From Ahniella sp. (GTDB taxonomy: Bacteria > Pseudomonadota > Gammaproteobacteria > Xanthomonadales > Ahniellaceae), in NCBI GenBank assembly GCA_016712105.1, contig JADJRU010000003.1, positions 1-64,000 on the forward strand: 64,000 nt of DNA. The letters are read 5' to 3'. Positions 27,722 to 37,480 of the stretch are shown here, one piece after another (within the stretch, counting starts at the first letter, position 1; each line of letters opens with the position of its first letter). The position numbers and the translations under genes are program-made. The notes under the pieces are model-generated. The model was not told the origin of the DNA. It ran no database searches and saw nothing but the letters and a program-made list of their open reading frames with translations.

Positions 27722-29353
27722 TCAGAATGTCGCCTCGGTTCTCACGACCCATTGCAGACCTTTCAGGTCGCTACCGCCGTTCAGAGGCGCGGCGAGATCG
27801 ATGTGAATGACCTTGCCGAGCGATCCGCGGGTATTGAACAGCCGGAGGCCGATCCCGGCATCAACCAGGTCGCCGGTGGGATCAACGCGTCCATCGAATC
27901 GGGCAGCCCCCGCATCCACAAAAATCGCGCCTCCGACCCGGAACAGCCGCCATGGATACCATTCTGTGTAGAACCGTTGTTCTGCGGTGAACAGGCTCAG
28001 ACGGTCACCACTGGCATAACGCAATGGATAACCGCGAAGTCCGGTGTCGGCCCCGAGAAAGAGGGTATGGTCCTCGTCGAGTTTCCGGCCGATGTCAAAA
28101 CGGTACGCGACATGGGTGGTCGTGAAATCGTTCCATCGATAGTCGTAGCGGAGACGCGTCGCACTGAGCGCATCCCTGAGGTGGCCGTCCTGTCGGCGCC
28201 CGCTCAGGTTGGCCTCCAATCCGAACGTGGCACGCGCTCCGACACGCACGGTCCGGCTTAGCGCAAAGCGATAGATCCAGGCGTCATCCGCGGCACCTAA
28301 AGACTCTCGGCTGGCACCGACCCTGACCGATGCCTGCCAACCCAACTGGATGTCCTCGGTGCGGCCGATCAGGTCGCGATTGCGTGTCGTCCCGAACTTG
28401 TCCTCGGCGAACTCGATCCCCACGAACGGGTAGACCAGATCACGGTCCTGAAGGCTCGCGGCAAACTCCGGACGACCGCCCGGCAAGGCCTGGAACGTGG
28501 CCTGATCACTGGCAATCCCAACGGTCCATCGCAAGGCCTTGGTTTGCTCGGGCGTGGCCCGTCCCAGATCCGTGGCCTTGCCGAACACGACTTCATGCGC
28601 CTCGGCATCCACTTCGAACCCTTCGCGTCGTTCGCCGAGTTCATATCGGTACTCGTCACGGAGATTGCCAGTGCCGCGTACGGCCACTGCCCACGACGTG
28701 TCGAAGGCATAAAAGGGTCGTTCGACCGAGGCAGACCACGTGTGACCATCCGAGTTGTCCTGAAACGCCAGTCCGGCTTGCCAGCGTTGACGACCGAATT
28801 CGGGCGTGGCGAATCCGAACTGGTTGCCACTGCGGTCCACCGAATCGAATGTGCCCGCTTCGATCAGGTATCCGGTACCCAACAGGTTGGATTCCTTGAT
28901 CCCGTAGGTCGACTTGTTCTGGCCACCGCTGCGGCCATACGACACCTCGAGTTCCAGACTCCACAGATCGCGCGTGTGCACCTCGATGTCCGCCAGTCCG
29001 TCATGCACCGCCACCACCCGGACACTGGCATCCTGGAACGCCGCCTTCGCACGCAACAGTCGCTCGGTTTCGGCAAGCAGGCGCGGCTTCAGCAGTTCAC
29101 CTTCCTCGAACAACAACACACGGCGCACGCTTTGTTCCCGTGAATCGACATGAAGTGCGTTGGCAATCCGGTAGAGGCGGCGATCTTCGCCGGGTTGGGT
29201 CAGATCGAACACATCACCCGGCAATATGTGGATGGTGCCGATCCGCGTACCTTGCGCGACCAGCGCTTTCGGATCGATTGGTTCCGGCACGCCAGCCCGG
29301 GCGAAGGCGCCGACCGTCAGTCCTACTGTGCACATGATCTTGACCCACCGCAT
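27722..29353 (-). CDS. Outer-membrane beta-barrel protein with POTRA-like domain (BamA/TamA superfamily)
   Basis: A signal peptide (MRWVKIMCTVGLTVGAFARA) is followed by a POTRA-like region (about 45-125), with the pattern YRIANALHVDSREQSVRRVLLFEEGELL. About sixteen amphipathic strands ending in Phe follow, as expected for the Bam signal. Conserved barrel blocks include LFLGADTGLRGYPLRYASGD near the C-terminus. The ATG at 29353 is used because AAGGAG precedes it at 7 bases; an ATG at 29383 lacks such a site. At about 543 residues with one POTRA it is smaller than BamA or TamA. The substrate, if any, is unknown. Confidence 0.85.
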   Translation of the reverse strand: MRWVKIMCTVGLTVGAFARAGVPEPIDPKALVAQGTRIGTIHILPGDVFDLTQPGEDRRLYRIANALHVDSREQSVRRVLLFEEGELLKPRLLAETERLLRAKAAFQDASVRVVAVHDGLADIEVHTRDLWSLELEVSYGRSGGQNKSTYGIKESNLLGTGYLIEAGTFDSVDRSGNQFGFATPEFGRQRWQAGLAFQDNSDGHTWSASVERPFYAFDTSWAVAVRGTGNLRDEYRYELGERREGFEVDAEAHEVVFGKATDLGRATPEQTKALRWTVGIASDQATFQALPGGRPEFAASLQDRDLVYPFVGIEFAEDKFGTTRNRDLIGRTEDIQLGWQASVRVGASRESLGAADDAWIYRFALSRTVRVGARATFGLEANLSGRRQDGHLRDALSATRLRYDYRWNDFTTTHVAYRFDIGRKLDEDHTLFLGADTGLRGYPLRYASGDRLSLFTAEQRFYTEWYPWRLFRVGGAIFVDAGAARFDGRVDPTGDLVDAGIGLRLFNTRGSLGKVIHIDLAAPLNGGSDLKGLQWVVRTEATF

Positions 29354-29497
29354 GAAGAGGCTCCTTGCCATCCATGCGTCCATGCTGACGCGCCGATTTC
29401 GGCATTACGCGCGATCGGGCGTCAGTTTGAGATTTCGGAGAAAATAAGCCTGCTCTGGACGTACGATGGCGCACAGACAGCGACTCACAGGATCGCT

Positions 29498-30010
29498 TCA
29501 GTGACCTGCCAGCTCACACGAGTGATCGGTCGAGGCACAGACCTCAATCGGCTCTCCGAGGACTCCGGAACGATCGATGGTCCGGACACTGAAACTCCAT
29601 CGCCAGTATCGATCCTTGTCGGCAGGTGGCGGGGTTCCCCAGGCCCAAGTGATACTGGCCGCACCGTCTTCGTCGACATAGGGCTTGAGCGGCTTCGCAG
29701 GCAGGTAGGCCTTGCCCGGGTTTTCCGCCAATGGACTCACGAGAATCCCTCGCTGCTTGAAATGACGCTTCCCGCCCCGGTCGGAACGAACCTGCACGGT
29801 GATCAGTCCGGTGCCGTCACACGACCCCATGCCCGAGATTGCCGGGATGAAGTTCACACGCATCAACGTCAACGTTTCTGCTTTCCCCTCGGACGCGTTC
29901 ATCCGCGCACGCCCGACCTTGAAGACTGGCGATCCTGAAAACGAACAAGCCACAACCTCGACCGACGCAAGCATCAGGCAAACGACCCACAGCAGGCGCG
30001 ATCGGATCAT
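29498..30010 (-). CDS. Small putative lipoprotein, unknown function
   Basis: This is a 170-residue protein. The N-terminus has a basic start, a hydrophobic stretch (LLWVVCLMLASVEVVAC) and a lipobox VVAC, so it is probably a lipoprotein. The mature part has strands resembling a fibronectin/Ig-like fold (about 50-165) and ends in a Cys-containing tail. A GTG one codon upstream (30013) could also serve as start. It sits 8 bases after the SRPBCC gene on the same strand. No family recognised. Confidence 0.65.
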   Translation of the reverse strand: MIRSRLLWVVCLMLASVEVVACSFSGSPVFKVGRARMNASEGKAETLTLMRVNFIPAISGMGSCDGTGLITVQVRSDRGGKRHFKQRGILVSPLAENPGKAYLPAKPLKPYVDEDGAASITWAWGTPPPADKDRYWRWSFSVRTIDRSGVLGEPIEVCASTDHSCELAGH

Positions 30011-30017
30011 CACCTGT

Positions 30018-30461
30018 TCATCCCGGAATCTCGGCTTCGACCAGCAGCGCCAGCAACTGCATCGACTCCTGCCACCCCAAATAACACGCTGCAGTCGGAA
30101 TCGAGTCCGGAATTCCCTCCTGCAGAATGCTGACTTCGGTACCGACCACGGTCTGGCGGAACTCGGCGGTCATGATCATTTCGCCTGGCAAATGGGTGTC
30201 CTCAAACGCGTCGGTATGACGAATCCGTTCGTTCGGGATCAATTCCAGATATCGGCCACCAAACGCGTGACTTTGGCCAGTGGCCAGGTTCGTGAACGAC
30301 ATGCGGTAGATCCCACCGACGCGGGCATCGAGTTCGTGGACTTTGGCCGTGAACCCGTGTGGCGGACTCCATTTGACCATGGCATCGGGATCCAGGAAGG
30401 CACGATAGACCCGCTCGGGCGGAGCGCGAAAAACGCGGTGCAGACGGACGGATCCGGGCAT
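30018..30461 (-). CDS. SRPBCC (AHSA1-type) domain protein
   Basis: This 147-residue single-domain protein matches the SRPBCC/AHSA1 family, with RVFRAPPERVYRAFLDPDAMVKW, then the YRMSFTN strand, and GWQESMQLLALLVE as the C-terminal helix. The fold has a hydrophobic pocket; bacterial members bind small molecules or act as stress proteins. The open frame extends 76 codons upstream, but the ATG at 30461 follows GGAGA and matches the family start. It precedes the small lipoprotein gene. Ligand unknown. Confidence 0.85.
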   Translation of the reverse strand: MPGSVRLHRVFRAPPERVYRAFLDPDAMVKWSPPHGFTAKVHELDARVGGIYRMSFTNLATGQSHAFGGRYLELIPNERIRHTDAFEDTHLPGEMIMTAEFRQTVVGTEVSILQEGIPDSIPTAACYLGWQESMQLLALLVEAEIPG

Positions 30462-30575
30462 GGCCAATCTCCATGATTCAGGTTGCCGGATGCTGCCAGC
30501 CGTGGATTGGGAAGTCGATGGGCCAGAAGCCGGCCGCGCTATACTCCACGGCTTTCCCGTATGTACGGCTTCGCC

Positions 30576-31466
30576 ATGAATGCTCTGACGTTTCAAGATG
30601 TGATCCAAACCCTGAACCGCTATTGGGCCGACCAGGGCTGCGTGCTGATCCAGCCGCTCGATACTGAAGTCGGCGCCGGCACGTTCCATCCGGCGACGTT
30701 TCTGCGGGCACTGGGCCCCGAGCCCTGGCGCGCGGCCTATGTGCAGCCATCACGGCGCCCGACCGACGGCCGTTACGGCGAGAATCCCAACCGCCTGCAG
30801 CATTACTACCAATATCAGGTGGTTCTGAAGCCGAACCCCGAGAACATCCTCGATCTGTACATCGAATCGTTGAAGGCGCTCGGCATTGATCCGCTGGTCC
30901 ACGACCTGCGTTTTGTCGAAGACAACTGGGAGTCGCCGACCCTGGGCGCCTGGGGTCTGGGCTGGGAAGTCTGGTTGAACGGCATGGAAGTCACGCAGTT
31001 CACGTATTTCCAGCAGGCCGGCGGCCTCGATTGTCGCCCGGTCACCGGTGAAATCACCTATGGCCTCGAACGGCTGGCGATGTACCTGCAGAACGTCGAC
31101 AACGTGTACGACCTGATCTGGGTGAAAGGTCCTCAGGGTACGGTCACCTATGGCGACGTCTATCACCAGAACGAGGTCGAGCAGAGTACGTACAACTTCG
31201 AACATGCGAACGTCGAAGAACTGCTCAAGTGGTTCACCGTCTGTGAACAGGAAGCGCTGAAACTCGTCGAGAAAGGACTGCCGCTGCCGGCCTACGACCA
31301 GGTCTGCAAAGCCAGCCACAGCTTCAACCTGCTGGATGCCCGTCGCGCCATCAGCGTGACCGAGCGTCAACGTTACATCCTGCGCGTGCGCACCATCGCC
31401 AAGGCGGTGGCCGAGTGTTACTACGCACAACGCGAACGCCTGGGTTTTCCCGGCGTGAAGGCTTGA
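30576..31466 (+). CDS. glyQ: Glycyl-tRNA synthetase alpha subunit
   Basis: This 296-residue catalytic subunit of the tetrameric (alpha2beta2) glycyl-tRNA synthetase starts MNALTFQDVIQTLNRYWADQ. It contains the class II motifs with PSRRPTDGRYGENPNRLQHYYQYQ and the GLERLAMYLQ motif 3. The ATG at 30576 is the family start; the frame is open upstream. glyS follows 10 bases later. It is cytoplasmic and normally essential. Confidence 0.98.
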   Translation: MNALTFQDVIQTLNRYWADQGCVLIQPLDTEVGAGTFHPATFLRALGPEPWRAAYVQPSRRPTDGRYGENPNRLQHYYQYQVVLKPNPENILDLYIESLKALGIDPLVHDLRFVEDNWESPTLGAWGLGWEVWLNGMEVTQFTYFQQAGGLDCRPVTGEITYGLERLAMYLQNVDNVYDLIWVKGPQGTVTYGDVYHQNEVEQSTYNFEHANVEELLKWFTVCEQEALKLVEKGLPLPAYDQVCKASHSFNLLDARRAISVTERQRYILRVRTIAKAVAECYYAQRERLGFPGVKA

Positions 31467-31476
31467 GGGGTACACC

Positions 31477-33549
31477 ATGAACAAGAATCTGCTGATCGAA
31501 CTCGGCACCGAAGAGCTGCCGCCGAAAGCCCTCGATGAACTGTCACAGGCATTTGCCGACGGCATCGCTGCAGGCCTCGCAAAACGCGGCGTCGCGTTTT
31601 ACGAAGCTGGCGTGATGGCGCTGAATTCACCCCGTCGCCTGGCAGTCCACATTGAAGACGTGGCACTGACGCAACCCGAACAGAAGCTTGAACGTCGGGG
31701 ACCGGCGATGAATGCCGGCATCGGCGCCGATGGTCAGCCGAGCAAGGCGCTCATTGGCTTCGCTGCAAGTTGTGGCGTGACCGTCGAGCAACTCGAAAAG
31801 CTCGAAACCGACAAGGGTTCCTGGTTCGTTCACCGATCCACGAAGGAAGGCTCCACCACTTCCGCATTGCTGCCGGAGATCATCGATGAGGCGCTCAAGG
31901 CGCTGCCGATTCCGAAGCCCATGCGCTGGTCCGACAAGGAATTCCAGTTCGTGCGGCCGGCCCATTGGCTGGTCGTGCTGCTCGGCGACGAAGTGGTGCC
32001 GGCCACTGTGCTCGGCATCAGCTCCGACCGCATGAGTCGCGGCCACAGGTTCCATCACCCTCAGACGGTCTGGATCAGCAACGCCGATTCCTACATCGAC
32101 AGCTTGCGCTCGGCGCATGTGCTGGTCAGCCCCAATGAGCGCCGCCAGCGTGTCCAGTCCGAAGTGGAGCGTGTGGCCGGAGCGACTGGCGGACGCCCAC
32201 GCCTGCGCGAAGACCTGCTCGATGAAGTGAAGAATCTCGTCGAGTGGCCGGTGGCGATCGCCTGCACGTTCGAGCGTGACTTCCTGAAAGTGCCTCAGGA
32301 AGCGCTGATCATGACGATGGAGAGCAACCAGAAGTTTTTCCCGGTGTTCGACGCCCATGGTCAATTGACCGAACACTTCATCGGCATCGCGAACATCGAG
32401 AGCAAGGACCCCTCGGAAATCCGCAAGGGCTACGAGCGCGTGATCCGTCCACGATTCGCCGATGCCAAGTTCTTCTTCGACGACGATCTGAAGACGCCGC
32501 TCGCGAGCCAGCAGGAAGCGCTCAAGAACGTCACGTACCAGGCCAAACTCGGAACGGTTTGGGACAAGGTGTGCCGCGTGGCCGAACTGGCACGAGTGAT
32601 TGCCGGTCGGGTTGGCGTCGATGCCGCTTCGGCCACCAAGGCGGCCGCGCTCGCGAAGTGTGACCTGATGACCCGCATGGTCGGCGAGTTCCCGGAACTT
32701 CAAGGCATCATGGGTCGTACCTATGCTCTGGCACAGGGCGAATCCCTTGCCGTCGCGGCAGCACTCGACGAGTTCTATCAGCCACGGTTTGCCGGGGATG
32801 CGATTGCGCCCAGCCCGCTCGGCCAAGTACTTGCCCTGGCCGAGAAACTCGACACACTCGCCGGCATGTTTGCCATCGGCCAGAAGCCGACCGGCAACAA
32901 GGACCCGTTCTCGTTGCGCCGGAACGCTTTGGGCCTGGCGCGCACTTTGGTCGAAGGCAAGCTGGACCTCGACCTGCGCGCACTGTTGCTCGATGCGCTG
33001 TCACCGCTGGCACAGGAGAAGGCTTCGGCGCTCGCCGATGAACTGTACGAGTTCGTGCTCGAACGTCTGCGCGGTTACTTCGCAGAACTTGGCACCACAC
33101 CACAACAATTCGATGCGGTGGCCGCACTGAAGCCGGTGAGCCTGCTCGACTTCGCCGAACGTCTGCGCGCTGTGCGTGCATTCAGTGCACTGCCTGCGGC
33201 CGGGAAGCTGGCTGCGGCGAACAAGCGCTGCGGCAACATTCTCAAGCAAGCGGCCGAGAAGAATGAACCGATCCCGGATGTGGTGCCTGCCTCCTCGCTC
33301 GAACTCGATGCTGAGCGCGCCTTGGCAGCGGCATTGGCTTCGGCGCAGACCGACACGACGCCCTTGTTTGCCGCTCGCGATTATGTGGCGGCACTGACGC
33401 GACTTGCCGAACTTCAGGAACCGATCGATTCCTTCTTCGATGGGGTGATGGTCATGGATCCGGACGCGGGCAAACGTGCCAACCGACTCGGCCTGCTCGC
33501 CCAGATGCGTCGGCTGTTCACTCAGGTGGCGGCGATCGACCTGCTTTAA
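31477..33549 (+). CDS. glyS: Glycyl-tRNA synthetase beta subunit
   Basis: This 690-residue protein (E. coli 689) provides tRNA binding for the enzyme. It opens NLLIELGTEELPPKAL and contains the HD-like block TYQAKLGTVWDKVCR and RRNALGLARTL. The C-terminus carries the anticodon-binding region ending FDGVMVMDPD...RLGLLAQMRRLF. The frame is intact over its whole length and translationally close to glyQ. Confidence 0.98.
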   Translation: MNKNLLIELGTEELPPKALDELSQAFADGIAAGLAKRGVAFYEAGVMALNSPRRLAVHIEDVALTQPEQKLERRGPAMNAGIGADGQPSKALIGFAASCGVTVEQLEKLETDKGSWFVHRSTKEGSTTSALLPEIIDEALKALPIPKPMRWSDKEFQFVRPAHWLVVLLGDEVVPATVLGISSDRMSRGHRFHHPQTVWISNADSYIDSLRSAHVLVSPNERRQRVQSEVERVAGATGGRPRLREDLLDEVKNLVEWPVAIACTFERDFLKVPQEALIMTMESNQKFFPVFDAHGQLTEHFIGIANIESKDPSEIRKGYERVIRPRFADAKFFFDDDLKTPLASQQEALKNVTYQAKLGTVWDKVCRVAELARVIAGRVGVDAASATKAAALAKCDLMTRMVGEFPELQGIMGRTYALAQGESLAVAAALDEFYQPRFAGDAIAPSPLGQVLALAEKLDTLAGMFAIGQKPTGNKDPFSLRRNALGLARTLVEGKLDLDLRALLLDALSPLAQEKASALADELYEFVLERLRGYFAELGTTPQQFDAVAALKPVSLLDFAERLRAVRAFSALPAAGKLAAANKRCGNILKQAAEKNEPIPDVVPASSLELDAERALAAALASAQTDTTPLFAARDYVAALTRLAELQEPIDSFFDGVMVMDPDAGKRANRLGLLAQMRRLFTQVAAIDLL

Positions 33550-33560
33550 GGGCCTTTGGC

Positions 33561-33589
33561 TGGGGCATGCTGCGGCGCAGCTTGCCCCA
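33561..33589 (+). terminator. Hairpin after glyS
   Basis: The arms TGGGGCA-t-GCTGC and GCAGC-t-TGCCCCA form a 12-bp stem with one T-T mismatch and a short GGC loop. It lies 11 bases after the glyS stop. No T run follows, so rho-independent termination is uncertain. Confidence 0.5.
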
Positions 33590-33653
33590 TGGTCCACTGG
33601 TGGCGGGACAGCGGCTGTGGCCCAGTGTGCGCAGGCTCACGGGAGAACCGTCC

Positions 33654-35449
33654 ATGTCGCTGCTTGTCCGAAGTTGTCGTTCGTCGATTCTGTTGCTCGT
33701 TGCGCTGTATGTGCTGTGTACACCGGCGTTTGCGCAGACCGAGGTCACAGGCTTCGGAACCAATCCGGGCAACCTCCGGATGTTCAAGTACGTGCCAGCG
33801 GGCCTGCCCGCGAACGCGCCGATGGTGGTGGCCTTGCACGGCTGTGCCCAGTCGGCTGCGAGTTATGACGCGGAGACCGGCTGGCAGCTGCTGGCCAATC
33901 GTTGGCAGTTCGCACTGCTGCTGCCGCAACAGCAATCGGCGAACAACTCCAGCAGCTGTTTCAACTGGTTCGAAGTGGTCGACACCACTCGTGGCCAGGG
34001 TGAAGCACTGTCGATCAAGCAGATGGTCGATCGAATGATCGGGGATCACACCATCAATTCTTCCGAAGTATTTGTCACCGGCCTCTCGGCAGGCGGGGCC
34101 ATGACCGCCGTGATGCTGGCGACCTATCCAGATGTCTTTGCCGGCGGCGCGATCATTGCCGGGTTGCCGTATCGATGCGCGAACACGCAGTCGGCGCTTT
34201 CTCCTGCATGAATCCGGGCAGCGACCTGACGCCTGCACAATGGGGTGACAAGGTGCGCGCTGCGAGTTCGATCAGCGGGCCCTGGCCCCTGGTATCGATC
34301 TGGCATGGTGACGCCGACTTCACGGTGCGACCGCTGAACCTCACCGAATCCATGCAGCAGTGGACAAATGTCCACGGCATCGATCAGATCGCCGACGTCG
34401 ACGAGACGGTCGCCGGGCAAGTACACAAGGTCTACAAGGACACCTCCGGTACGCCGCGCGTCGAGACTTATGTCATCGCCGGCATGGGACACGGCACACC
34501 CGTCGACCCGGGCACCGGCGAAACCCAATGCGGCACCGCCGGGGCCTACATCCTCGATGTGAACGTGTGCTCCAGTTATTACATCGCGCGGTTCTTCGGA
34601 CTCGACAACCTCGATGGCGTGCCGCCGACGGCCGCCCTGACATCACCCACGGACGGCGCCACGGTGAGCGGAGTGGTGGGTGTATCCGCCAATGCCAGCG
34701 ACAATGTCGGTGTCGAGCGCGTGGAGTTTCTGCTGGATGGCGCCCTGCTCGGCAGCGACACGAGTTCACCGTATTCGTTCAACTGGGATAGCAGCACAAC
34801 AAATTCAGGCAGCCATGTGCTGATCGCCCGCGCCGTTGATCTGGCCGGCAATGTGGGTACCTCGGCAGCCGTGGGCGTCACCGTATCCGGCGGAAGTACC
34901 GGCGGATCGCCAGTGACCGTGGTCTTCACGAACGAGAACAGCAACGATGGATATGTCAAAGCGACTGCCACGGGCGGATCTCCTGCCGTCGGAACGCTCG
35001 AGTCCACGTACGGGCTCGCAGTCGGGCGCGGCAGTGACGGCAAGTTCAACCGCAGTGTGTTGTCGTTCGACACGGCTGCGCTGCCCGATGGCGCAACCGT
35101 GATCTCGGCCAGTTTGACCGTGTCGTACCGCAGCGCTTCCGGCGACCCCTGGGCGAACCCGGCGGGCAACACGCTGGTCATCGACGCAAGGAACGGATGC
35201 TTCAACGCGTGCACGATCGAAACGACGGATTGGGCGGGTGCCGCGACGGCGCTCGCCGTCGCGCAAGTTCCGAAATTCACCGGCGGCAACCAATCGAGCA
35301 CCGTGTTCAGCGCTGCCGGACTCGGTGCCATCAATTCGGCGGGTCGCACTCAGCTTCGACTGCGTTTCAGCGCCAACCAGACGAGCACCAGTCACGTCTG
35401 GATCGGCAACGGTGCGACGGCAAGCCTGTCTGTGACCTACCAGCCCTGA
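33654..35449 (+). CDS. Secreted PHB-depolymerase-family esterase with Ig-like and DNRLRE-type domains; one frameshift
   Basis: A signal peptide (1-27, cleaved after PAFA) precedes a catalytic domain of the PHB-depolymerase esterase family. It has the HGCAQ oxyanion motif, the nucleophile in GLSAGG, Asp in HGDADFTV and His in GMGHG. An Ig-like domain follows (PPTAALTSPTDGATVSG...), then a C-terminal beta domain of DNRLRE/CBM type. At about 34186 one base is missing; the protein passes from PYRCANT to AVGAFSCMNPGS in the next frame. Repaired length is 598. GGGAGA precedes the ATG. It likely degrades extracellular polyester or related esters and is probably exported by the type II system encoded downstream (inference). 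Confidence 0.85.
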
Positions 35450-35545
35450 CCGGCCTGGGCAGACTTGAGCGCCGGGTGTGGTCGGCACCCGGGCTCGAAT
35501 CACGGGGAGGTATGCTGGTCACCGGCGCCTTCCTTGGACAAGCGT

Positions 35546-36414
35546 ATGCGGGTTTTGGTCACGGGCAGCAGCGGTCGGATCGGGAATGCCATGCTCCAGC
35601 GGTTGCGCCTGGAGCATTCGGTCGAAGGCCTCGATCGCATCGACCAAGCGGTTGCACTTGGCTCGGCGACCTGTGCGACCAGGGCTTGCTTCGGCAAGCG
35701 CTTGCCGGAAAGGATGTGGTGGTGCATGTTGCAGCCCTGCACGCCCCACATGTCGGACGCGAGCCGGATGCCGAGTTCCATCGCATCAACGTGCTCGGTA
35801 CTCGCCTGATGGCCGAAGCGGCGGTGGCTGCAGGCGTGTCGCACCTGGTGTTCACGAGCACGACGGCGCTGTATGGATCGGCCTGCCATCACCCCGACAG
35901 GGCGTGCTGGATCGACGAAGACACCACTCCGGAACCGGTGACGGTCTATCACCACACCAAACTTGCTGCCGAACAGGTCCTTCGTGATTTCGCCGATCGC
36001 GGGGACTTGCGGGTCAGTGTGCTGCGGATGTCGCGCTGTTTTCCCGAACCCGCGCCGGTCATGGCCGTCTATCGACTGCACCGCGGCATTGATGCACGCG
36101 ATGTGGCGGAGGCCCACGCGCTGGCTGTGGCAGGCCCTCCTGCGTCCTGGCGGCGACTGCTGGTCTGTTCGCCGACACCATTCGATCACACCGACCTGAA
36201 CCGATTGAAACAGGCCCCGGAGGCCGTACTCAGGCAACGTGTGCCCGCGCTTGTCGAGGTGTTCTCACAACGAGGGTGGCCGCTGCCGACCTCCATTGAC
36301 CGTGTCTACGATGGATCGAGGGCGCGTTCCGAACTGGGTTGGCACTGTCGGCACGATTGGCGCGACACCCCTGTCATTGCTGGATTCCGGCAGTTCCGAG
36401 GTGCGCGAGTATGA
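35546..36414 (+). CDS. NAD-dependent epimerase/dehydratase; one frameshift
   Basis: This Rossmann protein starts MRVLVTGSSGRIGNAM with the NAD-binding GxxGxxG. Between 35641 and 35660 one base is missing; the rest, WLGDLCDQGLLRQALAGKDVV onward, reads in the next frame to 36414. It shows VVHVAALHAPHVG, the STTALYGS strand and the YHHTK catalytic Tyr-Lys motif. Repaired length is about 289. Extended short-chain dehydrogenases of this type act on nucleotide sugars or related diols; the substrate is not evident. A lipoprotein gene follows at 33 bases. Confidence 0.8.
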
Positions 36415-36446
36415 TCCCCAACACATTCATGCCTCGGAATGATGTC

Positions 36447-37376
36447 ATGCTGTCAAAAACTGTTTTGTGCCTGATGACGCTTGGGTTGGTTGGCTGTTCA
36501 CCGGCGTCTCGCCTCGATTGCTCCGGCGAGGGCAATGCTTACGGGCGTTTCGAGGATTCGAATTACGGCGCGCTCGAGTTCAAGCATGCGGTGGTCGTCA
36601 CCCAACTGGATGGCAGCGCCACGGTTCTGTTTACCGACGATGCAACGCTGGCTGCGGTCATGCGGAACAGCCAATACCCATTGAGCGAAGGTCCGGATGC
36701 CGCGAAGACCCTGGGCAAACACATGGTCGGGTTCGAATACGACAGCGGCGGCAACTACAAACAACGGATCGTCGTCGGCAACCAGGGGGGATCGGGCTGG
36801 AGCGGCGCCGACCGCGGCAGCATCAGTGTCGACAAGGAAGGATGTGCACGCGGCCATGCTTACCTCGACGGCGATGACTCGGGCGTGTTTGCCGTGCCGG
36901 TCTGGCGGGACCCGTCGGATCTTGCGGTCGAACCCGGAGGCGTGCCGGTATCTGCCCCATTACCGGCGGCACCCGACGCTGCCGTGCCGTCCGAGCAAGA
37001 TCCGCTCGAACTCTGGCGGCTGGCCTGGACGCGCCTGCACCAATCCGACCCCGCCCAGGCGCTTCAGGCCCTGGGCATGAGTCCCGGCGCCGCCGCATCC
37101 ATGATTGACGACAAGCGCGCGCTGGCGACGCTTGAGCGGATGCGGACCCAATGTGCAGACGCCGCGTCAGCCGTGTTCGACCCCGAGTATCAGGAAGTTG
37201 TGGGCCCCACCCCCCAGCATGAGGGCATGGTCTTCACCGCCACGGTTCGTGCCCGTCCCGATGGCGACAGCGCCGTGATCGACAACTGTTACGTCATGTT
37301 CCGGAATGAGGTGTCGATCGAACAATGTTGGCCCTTGCAGCAGGACTGCCGCACGACCAAGGCCTGGGAAGGCTGA
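36447..37376 (+). CDS. Lipoprotein of unknown function
   Basis: This 309-residue protein has a lipoprotein signal peptide (KTVLCLMTLGLVGC), giving a lipidated Cys18. The mature part has a beta-rich N-terminal half (about 25-165) with a Gly-rich loop VVGNQGGSGWSG. A Pro/Ala linker around 180-195 leads to a helical C-terminal half with several cysteines. The ATG at 36447 is chosen because it begins the signal peptide; earlier ATGs at 36411 and 36429 are in frame. No family recognised. It lies between the epimerase gene and gspC. Confidence 0.65.
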   Translation: MLSKTVLCLMTLGLVGCSPASRLDCSGEGNAYGRFEDSNYGALEFKHAVVVTQLDGSATVLFTDDATLAAVMRNSQYPLSEGPDAAKTLGKHMVGFEYDSGGNYKQRIVVGNQGGSGWSGADRGSISVDKEGCARGHAYLDGDDSGVFAVPVWRDPSDLAVEPGGVPVSAPLPAAPDAAVPSEQDPLELWRLAWTRLHQSDPAQALQALGMSPGAAASMIDDKRALATLERMRTQCADAASAVFDPEYQEVVGPTPQHEGMVFTATVRARPDGDSAVIDNCYVMFRNEVSIEQCWPLQQDCRTTKAWEG

Positions 37377-37480
37377 ACGAACACCTCTTGCGGCGCCCCG
37401 TTCAAGCGATCGACCGGACGGGGAAATAGCCGTTTTTTCAATATCTTGCTAGTCTCTGCCAAACCAAGGTCTCAAGAGCG

